Shown here: positions 41,944-51,717 of the stretch, one piece after another
How the letters are laid out: the number at the start of each line of letters is the position of its first letter
How positions within the stretch are numbered: position 1 is the first letter of the stretch
Assembly (NCBI RefSeq): GCF_003672135.1
Contig: NC_039507.1
Location: 620,001-684,000 of the forward strand
Length of the DNA: 64,000 bases
From: Ooceraea biroi
Taxonomy: Eukaryota > Arthropoda > Insecta > Hymenoptera > Formicidae
Direction of reading: 5' to 3'
The notes under the pieces: generated by a model
What the model saw: only the letters and a program-made list of their open reading frames with translations
Database searches by the model: none
Told to the model about the DNA's origin: nothing
Position numbers and translations under genes: made by a program

Positions 41944-42915
41944 ATTAGATTCTGTATGCTTGCTACTTTGTAATCAGTTAATCACTTGGTAGTACTTGAT
42001 AGTTGTCTCACGAGTCTCTTCATCTACTTGTTAGAGTTGAAATGTTATATGTCGTTCGTTCGTATTCGAACAAAAGCAAACTTGTAGGGCCTCAATTTTG
42101 TACACGAATTCTGTACGCGTTTCTGTATCGTTATTAAGATGTGTGTAAATCGGTGATGTATATATACTTACATATCTCGATCACTTTCTTCCGATTTGTC
42201 CAGTAGAACGATCTGGCTTCTGCATTAGGGTACGCAGTAACGCACTGCACCGACAATGAGATAATGAGATTTCGGAAAAGTGCTTCTTATGCATCCACGA
42301 TCTAACCATGTATATACTTGACGAGCAATCTTTCAGGAATTTGGAAAAGTACCTGACGAAATCTGCATACGCACTAACAACGATGACGTGCGATACGATG
42401 CTATATGTTTGGCCGATATTCAACGTGAGGTGTCAGCCTGATTTACGATAACGCCAATAAAACATCGTGTCTTGCAAAGTTCCGCAAATAGGGGAGAATC
42501 CTTAAATAGACATCTTTACGTTACACTCTACGCCAAAATTAAGTTTCACCGCCGATATCGCCAACTGCTTGTTTACTAAAAATTTACACGAACTTTCATC
42601 AGTCGTATATCCTTCGCGATAACGCGATGACGCGGCTTCCAGGACAGCCGTGCTAACGTCCTGCTGATGCAGAGGAAAAATGGAACGGAGACGCGTTACC
42701 GCTCGCATCATACATCATCATTTTCTGATTGAAAATATCGATTCATGTCATAAACGGAGACAGGCATCTTTGACTGATTTATCTTCATTTGTTGCATTAA
42801 TACTGATATTTGGAAAATGGGGACAATGATTCCATGTATAATACTAGAATAAATATGCATATTTTAACTATACTTTCTTGTTTATATATATTAGTCTAAT
42901 AACAAATTGATTTGT
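41944..42915. other. Intergenic stretch between foldback element and ITFG2
   Basis: This is AT-leaning spacer DNA downstream of ITFG2. Short ORFs of up to 80 codons (for example 42181-42423, minus) show no family resemblance. The 3' UTR of ITFG2 must lie in its upper part, but I see no clean AATAAA on the minus strand close to the stop. Confidence 0.5.
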
Positions 42916-45324
42916 TTATATGCTAGCACCATATAATAGCCATTCAGTTAATTGCTGCATTTTTTCTTGCCTTTCACTGGTACTGCACTTGCCCATTAAT
43001 TTCTCTAAAATTTGTATCTCTTCAGGATCGAGGTCCTCCATTGGATTTAGAGGAGTAATTGTCATACTCGGCAAAGTAACATCGTAGTAAAGAAAAATCT
43101 AAAAAAAAACAAGAGATATTTAGTTGTTATTACCGGTTATGAACAACGTTAATTAATTTCGACTGTATTTATAGGAACCTTATTGTTGAACGTATTGTAC
43201 ACCAGGCTGGGGCTAGACGCTCCTGGTGTCACGTTATAATTTCCCGCGCAGAAAGCTCTGACTGGTTCTTCAAACTGAAAGCGCACACTGCGCCGTTGTT
43301 GATCCAGAATGTAAGTCTGACCGTCCCAAGCGCACGCGATTATCTCGTCGGAATTGTCGCCGGTAACGTCCAGTCGACACAGAGCGAATATCTGATGATC
43401 CACTTGCATGGCCCTGCATAAAGAGATGAACAATATATAACATAGAATAGCGTAAATAAATTTGCTTGAACGCTCACCATAAAATAATCTCATCTTGCAC
43501 CAACATAATGGTTCCGTCAAGCGTTGCCAGTGCATATGGTTTTCCTTTCGGAACACTTTCGCTGGTGGTTGCATCGCCCGAATCCTTATCTTCTCCTTCA
43601 TTTTGATTCATGTTAGCTGTATTACTTTTATTATTATTATTACTATTGCTATTATTATTATTATTATTATTGTTGTTATTATACGAGAAATCTTTAAACG
43701 ATGGTAACAGTGTATCTTTTGTCGTCTTTTTATCAAATTTCCCGAGAATAACGTTACCGCCAATGAAACTGCCGTCCATTTTATCGATGCTCCCGGAATC
43801 GATGGGGCTGAAAAATCTGACTGTTCCTTGAAAGTCCGTCGTGAAATTTCGACTATATTCGGCTGCCATATCCAAGCTATTCTTCCGAATCACCGGCTGC
43901 GAGTAATTCCTCTTAAATTCGAGAGACGCGGGTTTGAAAGTCTTTATGTCTAGTTGGCTATCGTCCGCGAAACTCTGCTTCAGCAACTTGTTTTTAGGCA
44001 CGTAACTGGACACTTTAGGCTCGAGCGTCGAAATGAACGGCGTCATTCCCGGTTCGAGATCTCCGATGATCTCTGTCGAGATATTCTGATTGCGCATCCT
44101 GGATATTCCCAATGTTTGATAATCTACAGCCTCGCAGGATCCATCCTTCGAGTGGCAGTCTTCACGATTGCACTTAATTCGCATGAACGTACCGCCAGGT
44201 TGCGCTACCAGAAGAGTCGGCGTACCATCACCAGTATGCTAAACAGAAATTGTTGTATCAGTAATTTCGATATCTACTTACGTTCACGATCAACATCAAA
44301 TCGTAACATCATCGATAATGTACCACCATGATAATGAAATCCTTACAGGATCCCTTTCAATTTGATTTACCTGCAGTGTAACAGTTCCAATTTGATTAGT
44401 ACACTCCCATTTATTAAGACCAATCAATTTTCCCGTTCCTAGATCAGCGTTACTCGACCATCTGTAAGACCTGACAACGCGATCCGTCAGACCGAGAATC
44501 ATCTCGTTGGCACCATCCTTATCGACGTCAGCTATCAGTACTATTTTAGTGTTGGTTGGAATTCTTTGTACGTGTACGCATTGCATTTTTCCAGAAAGTT
44601 CATTGACTTCACTGGTATTGTCGACATGTTCCGAGTTTTGAGAGTTTACCAGATCTGCACATACACAGTCAGTTCCAAGTTTAGCTCGTTGTTTAGCTCG
44701 AAAGCTTTTGTCACTTCAGATAAGTGTTTCTCCTGAAAATCTCAGACTCACCGTTACTTGTTTTGAAATTGTCTTCATTTGTATCTTTGCTGACATTTTG
44801 AGCTGCAACATTTACGGTATTAGGATTAACAGATCTGGGACTGTAAAATATGTGTGTCCATCCGTCACCACAGATGACAACAAGCGCGTTACGTCCGTAA
44901 TTGAAAATATCACCGATTGCTACGCTGGTTATAAGACCAAGACCCGTGATTTTCTGCCATATCTCAGATCCCTGTGGCAAAGGAGAGCCAAATATATTTA
45001 TATATTATATATTTATATATTTATATATTTTATACTGTATATAACTTTATACATAAAACACACAAACTTTTATAAAATATATTTCTAATATTTGTTATTA
45101 AACCTTTACCTTAAAAATATAAAGTTCTCCTTCCGCAGTGCCAACAACCAGTTCATTATTACCATCATTATCAACATCTCCAATCGTTAAGCCATGTCTG
45201 TAGATAATATTGAGATAATGTTTCCTGTAGATTACTGAATCAATAGTTGCAATAAATAAATTTACCTGCACACAGTACCCGGTAATTCCCACTGCAATCT
45301 CTTCACGAAACTAACAGCCCTCAT
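42916..45324 (-). CDS. ITFG2: ITFG2, FG-GAP beta-propeller protein of the KICSTOR complex, 7 exons, 609 aa
   Basis: ITFG2 is a subunit of KICSTOR (with KPTN, C12orf66 and SZT2), which recruits GATOR1 to lysosomes and restrains mTORC1 when nutrients are low. Coding exons are 45266-45324, 45110-45197, 44752-44971, 44371-44654, 43478-44238, 43179-43413 and 42916-43098, with GT-AG borders and a frame open throughout. Recognition rests on the start MRAVSFVKRLQWE, the FG-GAP-type loops IGDVDNDGNNELVVG (about residue 25) and LIADVDKDGANEMILG (about 162) followed by DRVVRSYRW, and the C-terminal part LDVTGDNSDEIIACAWDG and QTYILD. Vertebrate ITFG2 is about 447 aa; the extra length sits mainly in exon 5 (residues about 218-471), a polar insert with an Asn run at about 404-421. 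The ATG lies inside the IMMP2L coding sequence upstream, with A at -3. The exon 6 donor (AAG/GTTCCT) is weak but is required for the conserved FNNK-IFLYYDV junction. Confidence 0.95.
43625..43681. repeat. (ATT)n trinucleotide tract coding for polyasparagine in ITFG2 exon 5
   Basis: On the minus strand this run of AAT/AAC codons encodes an Asn-rich stretch broken by a few Ser and a Lys, at about residues 404-421 of ITFG2. It stays in frame and lies in the poorly conserved insert between propeller segments. It is likely to vary in length between individuals by replication slippage. Confidence 0.85.
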
Positions 45325-45905
45325 GATGGAACTTTGTAGAATTCAACTGTTGCCACCTGTTTGGTGGCCAAACTATATGCGTGGCTTTTGCTTTGATCAG
45401 TCCTACTGAAATTGGTCCAAAGCTATTGGAGTCCATAGAATGCCCGACATGGTCTCCTTCCACCCAGCAATGTCCTTCTGGTATCTATAGTGAAAGGTAA
45501 AATTAGCATATCAGTTCTAGATAGAAAACTGATATCAGCATTAGCCTATTGATAAGTGACTTTTAACGCTGCCACAAGAGTAACATATCATATCCTTACT
45601 TGAAGAATAGTGAACTTGTATCCGTGCGTGTCCACGATATCTCCCGCTAGTCCCACAACCCTCTTAATAAGCGTCTGGCTTGGTACTTTAGGTGAGCATA
45701 TACTCACAATATCACCACGCTGAATATCATGATTCCGGATGAGCCAGCGATTCAGGAATACGTAATCAGAATACCTCTGGTCAGGATTTAACGCAGGTTG
45801 CATGGAGATCCCTTCCACTCTCGCCACGTATCCGACCGTATCAGTAAAAGCAATCCCAAATGGGATGCCTATTAGAACATTACGGATGATACGTGGGATT
45901 CTCAT
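45311..45905 (-). CDS. IMMP2L: IMMP2L, mitochondrial inner membrane protease subunit 2, 2 exons, 159 aa
   Basis: IMMP2L is one of the two catalytic subunits of the mitochondrial inner-membrane peptidase, a type I signal-peptidase-like Ser/Lys protease that trims intermembrane-space sorting signals (cytochrome c1 is a known substrate of the family). Exons are 45600-45905 and 45311-45484, with a 115-nt intron. The N-terminal half has a hydrophobic anchor (about residues 9-27) and the nucleophile box VARVEGISMQPALNP, with the catalytic Ser at 34. The general base Lys81 is in TLIKRVVGLAGDIV. The second exon gives GHCWVEGDHVGHSMDSNSFG, then PISVGLIKAKATHIVWPP and NRWQQL, the family's C-terminal signature. 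The length of 159 aa compares with about 175 aa in human. The stop codon (45311-45313) lies downstream of the ITFG2 ATG, so the two reading frames overlap by 14 nt. The upstream flank was copied into the nearby segmental duplication. Confidence 0.96.
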
Positions 45906-47020
45906 CTATCAGATCCTCGAGGAAAAAGCACACGCCAAGTGCCTCTCCGTTATGACGTGCTCGATGAAGCGCGAGTAACTAATCATCACCTACGTTGCTC
46001 GTGAATTTGTTAAACCGTTGATTAACAACTTGCCTTAAACGTTGGCACAAATATAACGTAATATCTAGTACAGTTGTTGTACATACGAATGAAAGAACTT
46101 TTTATAGGTTATGCAGACAAATTCGTATTTTTAGTAAGATTTGCAGTTGATTTCACACTGCTCGGAGATTGATCAGAGATTTTTCAAATTTAGATGAAAC
46201 TGTTCGGTGTTCATCAACAAAATACTCTGTTTATTATACTAAATTGATGAATGAATTAGGAGCAAAGGATAACATGGTTATGTCCAGTTTCATGTGTTGA
46301 ACGCCATCTGGAATTATGAACTGTGTGTGTATGTGTAAACGGCGGAATAGAAAATGTTTTTATTTCTAAGAAAATATTTTACTATTTATAATTAATACTA
46401 TATATACAATAACGAATTAAGTAAATTGTTACTTCTTGACAGATTTAAAATAATGTTGATGAAGAGAAGCAAAATGAGTCATATGTATATGTTATATACA
46501 AAAAAGTATTATAATATAATAACACTGATCGTATTTAAATAGCTCCCTTTATAAGCAAGTATTAAATATTTATCTTTAATAAAAAGCAAATTATGATCAC
46601 AATTGTGGAAAATAATAATATTCTATACTTCAAAACAATTTATTTTCGATTGTTTCATCACTAGAATGTGCCTATATGTATATATAAATAGTATTTTCAA
46701 TATTAATATATAATATATAAATATTATTAGTCTCGCAATTGTAACATGCAAATAATTCCACAAAGAAATCTAATAAGATATGAATGATATTGTTTGTAAT
46801 TGTACAAAAAATATGGCAGTCTTACTTTGAAATGTTCTCTAATGCTAACAAGATTCTATAGTTTAGTTTAATCAATTAGTTGTCCATTTCCTCGCTTACT
46901 CCTTCATTTCAAACTTCAAGCTCATCCTTAATTGTTTCTTCATTTCTTCCCCTTTAGTCATGATTATCGTCCTCATTTTCGCCTGCCATCCCTTGACCTC
47001 GTTTTTGCAGATCGGCGTCA
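45906..47020. other. Spacer between IMMP2L and the 15-residue-repeat gene; left part of duplicated unit A
   Basis: This is strongly AT-rich DNA without a credible ORF. From about 45,990 onward it matches 49,080 onward in blocks: TACGAATGAAAGAACTT at 46,085 against 49,160, and the ATTATTAGTCTCGCA segment at about 46,720 against about 49,335. Those matches define the first unit of the tandem duplication. The IMMP2L promoter must lie close to 45,906. A minus-strand AATAAA at 46639-46644 could serve the repeat-protein gene above it. Confidence 0.6.
46889..47020 (-). pseudogene. Out-of-frame C-terminal tail of the 15-residue-repeat gene
   Basis: Just past the stop of the 374-codon ORF, the next minus-strand frame encodes a continuation ending at a TAA near 46,891. 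It contains NEVKGWQAKMRTIIMTK and then KKQLRMSLKFEMKE. This tail closely resembles the end of the protein's first repeat block (KKLRSSLRFEMEKK, residues 227-240), so it was very probably once part of the same reading frame. A one-base shift close to the LNDA region would separate the two. Whether the shift is real or a sequencing error cannot be told here. Confidence 0.5.
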
Positions 47021-48145
47021 TTAAGCTCTCCGCATCATTAAGTTCTCCTCATGCACCTCCCTTATCATTTTTTTCCACCATTCCTCAAGGTCGTTCTGCA
47101 TCTCCTTCCACCTATAGCTATGCCACACCTCATCGTCCTGCTTCATCATACTTCGCCAGTCGTCGTCACCCACCTTCAACTTTGTTATCATTCTCTTCCG
47201 CCAAAAGCTGTCTTTCTCATTCAACTGCTTTATCACGTTGTGCCACCAATCCATCTGTCCCGCTTTTATCTTTATCATCATCCTTCTTCGCCACTTCATG
47301 TCCGACTTATTCAACTCTATCAATATACTTTTCCGCCACTTTTCGTCCTCCTCCTCCACTTCCCTCACCATCGTTTTCCACCACTTATCGTTATCCGAAT
47401 CCAACTTCCTCAATATGCTGATATGTTTCTTCTCCATCTCGAACCTCAGGCTGCTCCTCAACTTCTTCGCCTGTTTCTCCACACTGTCAAGCATTATCAT
47501 ACTCACACACGCTCGCCACTCTGTAATCTTCTTCTTCCACTCCATGTTCATCGCTATGTTTTTCTGCCACTGTTTGTTCTTCTTAAGCATCTTTATCATC
47601 ATCTTTTCCCAGGTCAGGTCTCCCTTGCTTATCATACTCCAGTTCCTTCGCCATTGCATCTTTATATCCATATTCAATTTCCTCATTATTCTCTCTCGTC
47701 TCTCCTCGTTCTCCTCATTCAACTTTTTACTTATTCTCTGCTGCCACTCCTTGTTGTCTGGCTTCATTCTCAGCATCATCCTTCTCCGGCACTCTACGTT
47801 CGCCTTATTTATATTAATCAATATCTTCTTCAGCCACTTCTCGTTGTCCTTCTCCTTTATCATCACTATTCTTCTCCCCCACTCTTTGTTATCCAAATCC
47901 AACTTTCTCAGTATGCTGATCCATTCTTCTCCCTTCTCCTTCTCTTTTTTCCTATTCTCCTCTTCTTCTTGTTCTTCCTCTGTCTCATCATTCGCTTCCT
48001 CTACCTCTTCGTCATAATCCTCTTCGTCACTCACTTCCATCACCATTTCTCGTTCCACTTCTTTCCTGTCAGTATCATCACTTGGTGTACGCTTTCTTGT
48101 TAAATTCACAGCTTTTTTTGTACGATTCTGGGAATTTGTTTCCAT
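47021..48145 (-). CDS. Orphan protein with acidic head and 15-residue tryptophan helical repeats, 374 aa
   Basis: I do not recognise this as a described family. The single-exon ORF starts METNSQN, followed by a basic patch (about residues 9-20, possible nuclear signal), a Ser/Asp segment and a Glu/Asp run (about 39-70). From residue 75 on it is built of 15-residue units: consensus [DN]-x-x-x-W-x-[KR]-x-[MI]-[IL]-x-x-[LI]-[NK]-x. The Trp (or replaced) positions fall at 89, 104, 119, 134 and 149, and again at 255, 270, 285, 300, 315 and 330. Two larger blocks both begin ISILRKLD-x-DN (residues 76 and 242). The composition (Lys, Glu, Met, Trp) suggests amphipathic helices. At DNA level the units are 45 bp. 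A second copy of the gene's head lies at 50752-51183 on the same strand. The opposite strand is also open over 350 codons, but that product is a low-complexity shadow. The start is chosen because METNS is shared by both copies. The C-terminus appears cut by a frameshift. Confidence 0.6.
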   Translation of the reverse strand: METNSQNRTKKAVNLTRKRTPSDDTDRKEVEREMVMEVSDEEDYDEEVEEANDETEEEQEEEENRKKEKEKGEEWISILRKLDLDNKEWGRRIVMIKEKDNEKWLKKILININKANVECRRRMMLRMKPDNKEWQQRISKKLNEENEERRERIMRKLNMDIKMQWRRNWSMISKGDLTWEKMMIKMLKKNKQWQKNIAMNMEWKKKITEWRACVSMIMLDSVEKQAKKLRSSLRFEMEKKHISILRKLDSDNDKWWKTMVREVEEEDEKWRKSILIELNKSDMKWRRRMMIKIKAGQMDWWHNVIKQLNEKDSFWRKRMITKLKVGDDDWRSMMKQDDEVWHSYRWKEMQNDLEEWWKKMIREVHEENLMMRRA

Positions 48146-49070
48146 TGTTGGGGTCTTCTTCTTTGAAGTTTATATATGTTAAATATAATGGTTTATACAA
48201 TTATGATTCAAATAATAAAGATAATAAGCAAGAGAATTAGATACAAAATATAAATAGATCAAAATTTGAAGCGAATCATACAATTTAATCAAATTTTTAT
48301 CATTATTGATGATAGAAATAAATAATACGGGAAAAAGTTCAACAGTTCAACAGTTTTTCACTATTATATGTAAAAGAACTTTTTCAAATCACTATTACAA
48401 TATATGATGCACTGGCAATTTTTCTTACAATATTAATCAACAACAACTATAATATCACGAAATATGAAAAGTTAACTAAGTATATTTATTGTTGAAGATT
48501 CACAGTTAAAAGATCAATGATAACAGTTTCTTACTTTTTGAGAATTGCAGTATAACTACGTTTTCAGTTAATAATCTTCTCACTTAAAAATGAGTTTCGA
48601 TTTTCTATTGCGTCACTATTGTATCGTTAGCTGTCGTTAACTGATCGATGTTTGACCTTAACCAGCACATGTATTCTTCGAATCTCACATATTTACAAAC
48701 TTGGCGCGAGGCACTACCGTGTCTCTTGATACTTGAATCTCTTAAACGTTATATTTCAAGTGTATAGGACATATATGTAATATGTGTGTGTGTGAGTGTG
48801 TGTGTTGAGAGAGAGAGAGAGAGAGAGATCGCCAAACTGTAGAACATACTACAAAAAGTAATATGTATCAGAAGCATCCTATTCTTTTGACAGAAATTAA
48901 ATTTGATGTAATAAGCTAGCGTGTCTTATATTAAACTTAAAATATTAGTAAAACATAAAATGCGAAAGTTTATGGATATAGATATATTAGTCATTAATAT
49001 TGAATTTGAAACAAAATTAATATTGAAACAAAACTTCCATGGAATAAAACTTACCAGTTATAATATATAT
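48146..49070. other. 5' flank of the 15-residue-repeat gene
   Basis: This is AT-rich flanking DNA with no ORF of note. The part nearest the gene (48,150-48,290) and the part near 48,825-48,960 match the flank of the second copy. A (TG)n-(GA)n microsatellite lies between them. The promoter of the repeat gene, if it is transcribed, should be here. Confidence 0.5.
48783..48828. repeat. (TG)n(GA)n compound microsatellite
   Basis: A TG run passes into an uninterrupted GA run. It lies between the two conserved flanking blocks of duplication unit A and is not present at the matching place in unit B (around 51,430), so it probably expanded after the duplication. Confidence 0.85.
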
Positions 49071-49489
49071 CATAGAATCACGTTGCTCATAAATTAATCA
49101 GTTAATGCCTTAAATCTTAGCATAAACATAACACATCATATGTTGTGTTCATAATAATAGCTATACGAATGAAGGAACTTCTTATAGATGTAGACAAATT
49201 TGTATTTTTAGTAAGATTTATTATGTAAAATAAATATGTAGTACTCTGTGTGTAATTAAAAGCAATTTATTTTTTATTGTTCCACCACTAGAATTCATCT
49301 AGATAGCATTTTGTAATTATACATATATATAAACATTATTAGTCTCGCACGTAAATACTTCCGCAAAGAAATCTGATGAAGTATAAATAGATATTGTTTA
49401 CAATGTTGAATTTTACAAACAATACGGCAGTTTTATATTGTAAGTTAACAAATGTTAAAAAGATTCTTTTTTACTTTAATCAAGTTGTC

Positions 49490-50750
49490 CATGTAACAAT
49501 ATTTACATCTTTAACATGTAATATTGCTAACAGTAACGTTCGCATAAAATGTGAAATGTAGTTACATAAAGAATATTGCTGAACATGTCCATTTACGATA
49601 ATAATTAACTTTATATTTATATATTATTAGAACAGACCTGCGCATTTTTTGTTCATTCATTTCTAGTGTGTTTCTCTTGCTGTTTTTCATCTTTTACTGT
49701 TTATCACGATTAGAAATAATAAAATCACCAACTTATTTAATGCTATATTACTCTACAGTGGAAAAAAGCTTCTGTCTCTTGTCTTATTTAAAATAATTGT
49801 CAACTATGCTTTAAACAAATTTAATTTTAATTTACATTTATAAATCAAAATCAGAAATGTAGAAATGGAAAAGCATAATTTTACGTTAAGTAGGAGAGTC
49901 AAGAGCCAAGAGAATTACAAAACATGAGACGCACAAATGAAAAGATCTTAATGTCAAATAATAGTCTGATATATAAAATTAGATGTTAAAAAAAGGACGG
50001 TTATAGTATATAAATTAAAAGCTCTACGAATGAATCTTATTTGTAGTAAAAGACAAGATCACATCAGATTTATGGCTTCGGCATGAATGGTGTATCAGTG
50101 CTTGCCAATCGTTAAATTTGATATTTTAATATTAGGCTACAGTTGTGTGATAAGATCATCTTCCAATTATTTTTTATTTATTTATTAACCACCTGCAAGT
50201 TCTTAGAAACATTTCGTAATGATTCTCTATGTGGTGAATGACATACGTATGTCATAATCTACGTTATCATAGCATTGTGACAATTATAGCACAAGCAATG
50301 AAAAGAGCACTGCCTCTCTTTATTTTGGCCCCTGTAGTCAATAATATTATGTTTCTATAATATGTCAAACGTTAAAAAAATATTAAAATGCAATATGCAT
50401 AACATTTTACGTATATGGCAGTGCCTGACCAACGAGTTTATGCATTTTTACATTGTCGGTATGGCGAATCAGCTTTTTTATGATCGTTACGATCGTAATC
50501 AAGCTACTCCTCCTATCACAATAAAAGGGTTTTTTAAAGATTGGAAAACACTGATCCATCTGGAAAAATGGAATTGCTTCAAAATTTTTTTGTTTACCGC
50601 AAGTTTCTTGCATGATGTACCTGTTTATCCTCCTCTCTTCCATCCTATTCACTATCATCATTGTCTGACGGATTATCTGTATTTTTATATTATTCTTTTG
50701 AGTTTCTCTTTCTGCTTATCTTATTTTTGTCTTCTTTCGCTTCCTTCACT
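49490..50750. other. Unmatched AT-rich segment replacing the repeat domain in unit B
   Basis: This stretch occupies the place where unit A codes for the 15-residue repeats. It has no matching repeats, no clear terminal inverted repeats and no transposon protein. A minus-strand ORF at 50407-50661 (84 codons) shows no family resemblance. It could be an insertion with deletion, or heavily decayed sequence. Confidence 0.5.
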
Positions 50751-50751
50751 T

Positions 50752-51183
50752 TTACTTGTATGGTCTCTGCAGCCTTCTCGCCTCCTTCTCCTCTTCCTCC
50801 TCCATCTCTATCTCCTCCTTATCCTCTTCCTCTTCTTCTTCCTCCTCCTCCTCCTCTTCCTCTTCCTCCTCTTCTTCTTCTTCTTCTTCCTCTTCCTCCT
50901 CCTCTTCCTCTTCCACTTCTATTTCTTCTACTTCTTCTTCGTCTTCTTCTTCCTCTTCCTTTTCGTCTTCCTTCGTTTTTCCATTATAATATATTGTTTT
51001 CTCTTTCTTTTCCTCATCATCCTCTTCTTGCGCTTCTTCGTCATAATCTTCTTCACTATCGCTCACTACTGGCGTTTTTCGTTCCACTTTTTCGCTGTCA
51101 GCATCATCACTTGGTCGTCTAAGAATTCTTGTCAAACCCACAACTTTCTCTTCTGTAGCATCATTCAGGGAATTTGTTTCCAT
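50752..51183 (-). CDS. Second copy of orphan gene, acidic head only, polyglutamate, 143 aa (possibly decaying)
   Basis: This ORF is a paralogue of the head of the 374-aa protein. Both share METNS, a V-x-LTR basic patch, a PSDD-D-x-x-x-VER segment and VSD-x-EEDYDEE. After about residue 80 the copy becomes an almost pure Glu run made by a GAA/GAG tract, then ends KEARRLQRPYK without a single 15-residue tryptophan unit. Another frame past the run stays open a little longer (KAAETIQVKVKEAKED), so indels in the run may have moved the frame. Flanks on the 5' side match unit A. The opposite strand is open over almost 300 codons, but only as a Leu/Phe/Ser low-complexity shadow. It is either a young gene with a new role or a pseudogene. 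Confidence 0.4.
   Translation of the reverse strand: METNSLNDATEEKVVGLTRILRRPSDDADSEKVERKTPVVSDSEEDYDEEAQEEDDEEKKEKTIYYNGKTKEDEKEEEEEDEEEVEEIEVEEEEEEEEEEEEEEEEEEEEEEEEEEEEEEDKEEIEMEEEEEKEARRLQRPYK
50795..50965. repeat. Imperfect (CTT/CCT)n tract coding for polyglutamate
   Basis: This is a long imperfect trinucleotide run. On the minus strand it codes for more than thirty Glu in a row within the 143-aa orphan. It probably arose by slippage from the shorter Glu/Asp-rich region that the other copy still has at residues 47-70. Confidence 0.85.
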
Positions 51184-51711
51184 TGTAACTGCAATCTCCT
51201 CCTCCGACGTCTACATATTAAATATGATAGTTTACAATTATATTTCCAATAATAAAGGAAGAGAATTAGATACAAAAAATAAATAGAACAAGAAATTTTG
51301 AGAAATTTTAAAATAAAGTTAAAAAACAATTTCATTCTCCATTTGGATAACGAAATTCGCATACGGACGTAAAACAATATATAAAATTAAGTTAAATAAT
51401 ATATATTCGGGCAAAACAAAAGATATTTTTAAAATAGATCGCCACACTGTAGAGCAAAATTTAGTAATTTGTATTAGAAGCATCTTGTACTTTCGACAGA
51501 ATTTAAATATGATTCAATAAGCTAGTGTGTCCTATATTAAAATTAAAATATTAGTAAAACAAAAAATATTAATCATTAATATCGAGAACAAAAATCACAT
51601 GGAATAAAAACAGTTATATGTTATGACAGTATTACATATTATGACAGTTATATGTCATAATATATAATATAATGTATATCATAAAATCAGTGCGTCGCAT
51701 ATCTCCATACA

Positions 51712-51717
51712 TTTAAT
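51712..51717 (-). terminator. Possible polyadenylation signal (ATTAAA) for RIC3
   Basis: ATTAAA on the minus strand lies about 155 nt past the RIC3 stop in AT-rich DNA. It is the common variant signal. No direct proof of use is visible. Confidence 0.3.

Larger units (their letters stand above)
45990..49065. repeat. Segmental tandem duplication, unit A
   Basis: This unit runs from the IMMP2L upstream flank through the 374-codon repeat gene to its 5' flank. It matches unit B (about 49,070-51,700) in the same orientation in several collinear blocks: about 46,086-46,141 with 49,160-49,212; about 46,663-46,888 with 49,283-49,488; about 48,000-48,290 with 51,020-51,310; and about 48,825-48,960 with 51,430-51,570. 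Edges are approximate. Divergence is considerable, so the event is not recent. Confidence 0.8.
49070..51700. repeat. Segmental tandem duplication, unit B
   Basis: This is the second unit, directly adjoining unit A and in the same orientation. Homology with unit A breaks off at about 49,490 (just after GTTGTCCAT, matching 46,888) and resumes at about 50,990 in the acidic head of the orphan gene. The DNA in between, 49,490-50,750, is unrelated to the tryptophan-repeat coding region of unit A. Confidence 0.8.

Noticed and set aside
47051..48103. 350-codon plus-strand ORF antisense to the 15-residue-repeat gene
   Set aside because: It arises because Lys/Glu/Met/Trp codons read backwards as Leu/Phe/His/Pro codons. 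The minus strand carries the METNS head shared with the second copy and a sensible domain layout.
50362..51252. 296-codon plus-strand ORF over the second copy
   Set aside because: A Leu/Phe low-complexity shadow of the polyglutamate run on the other strand.
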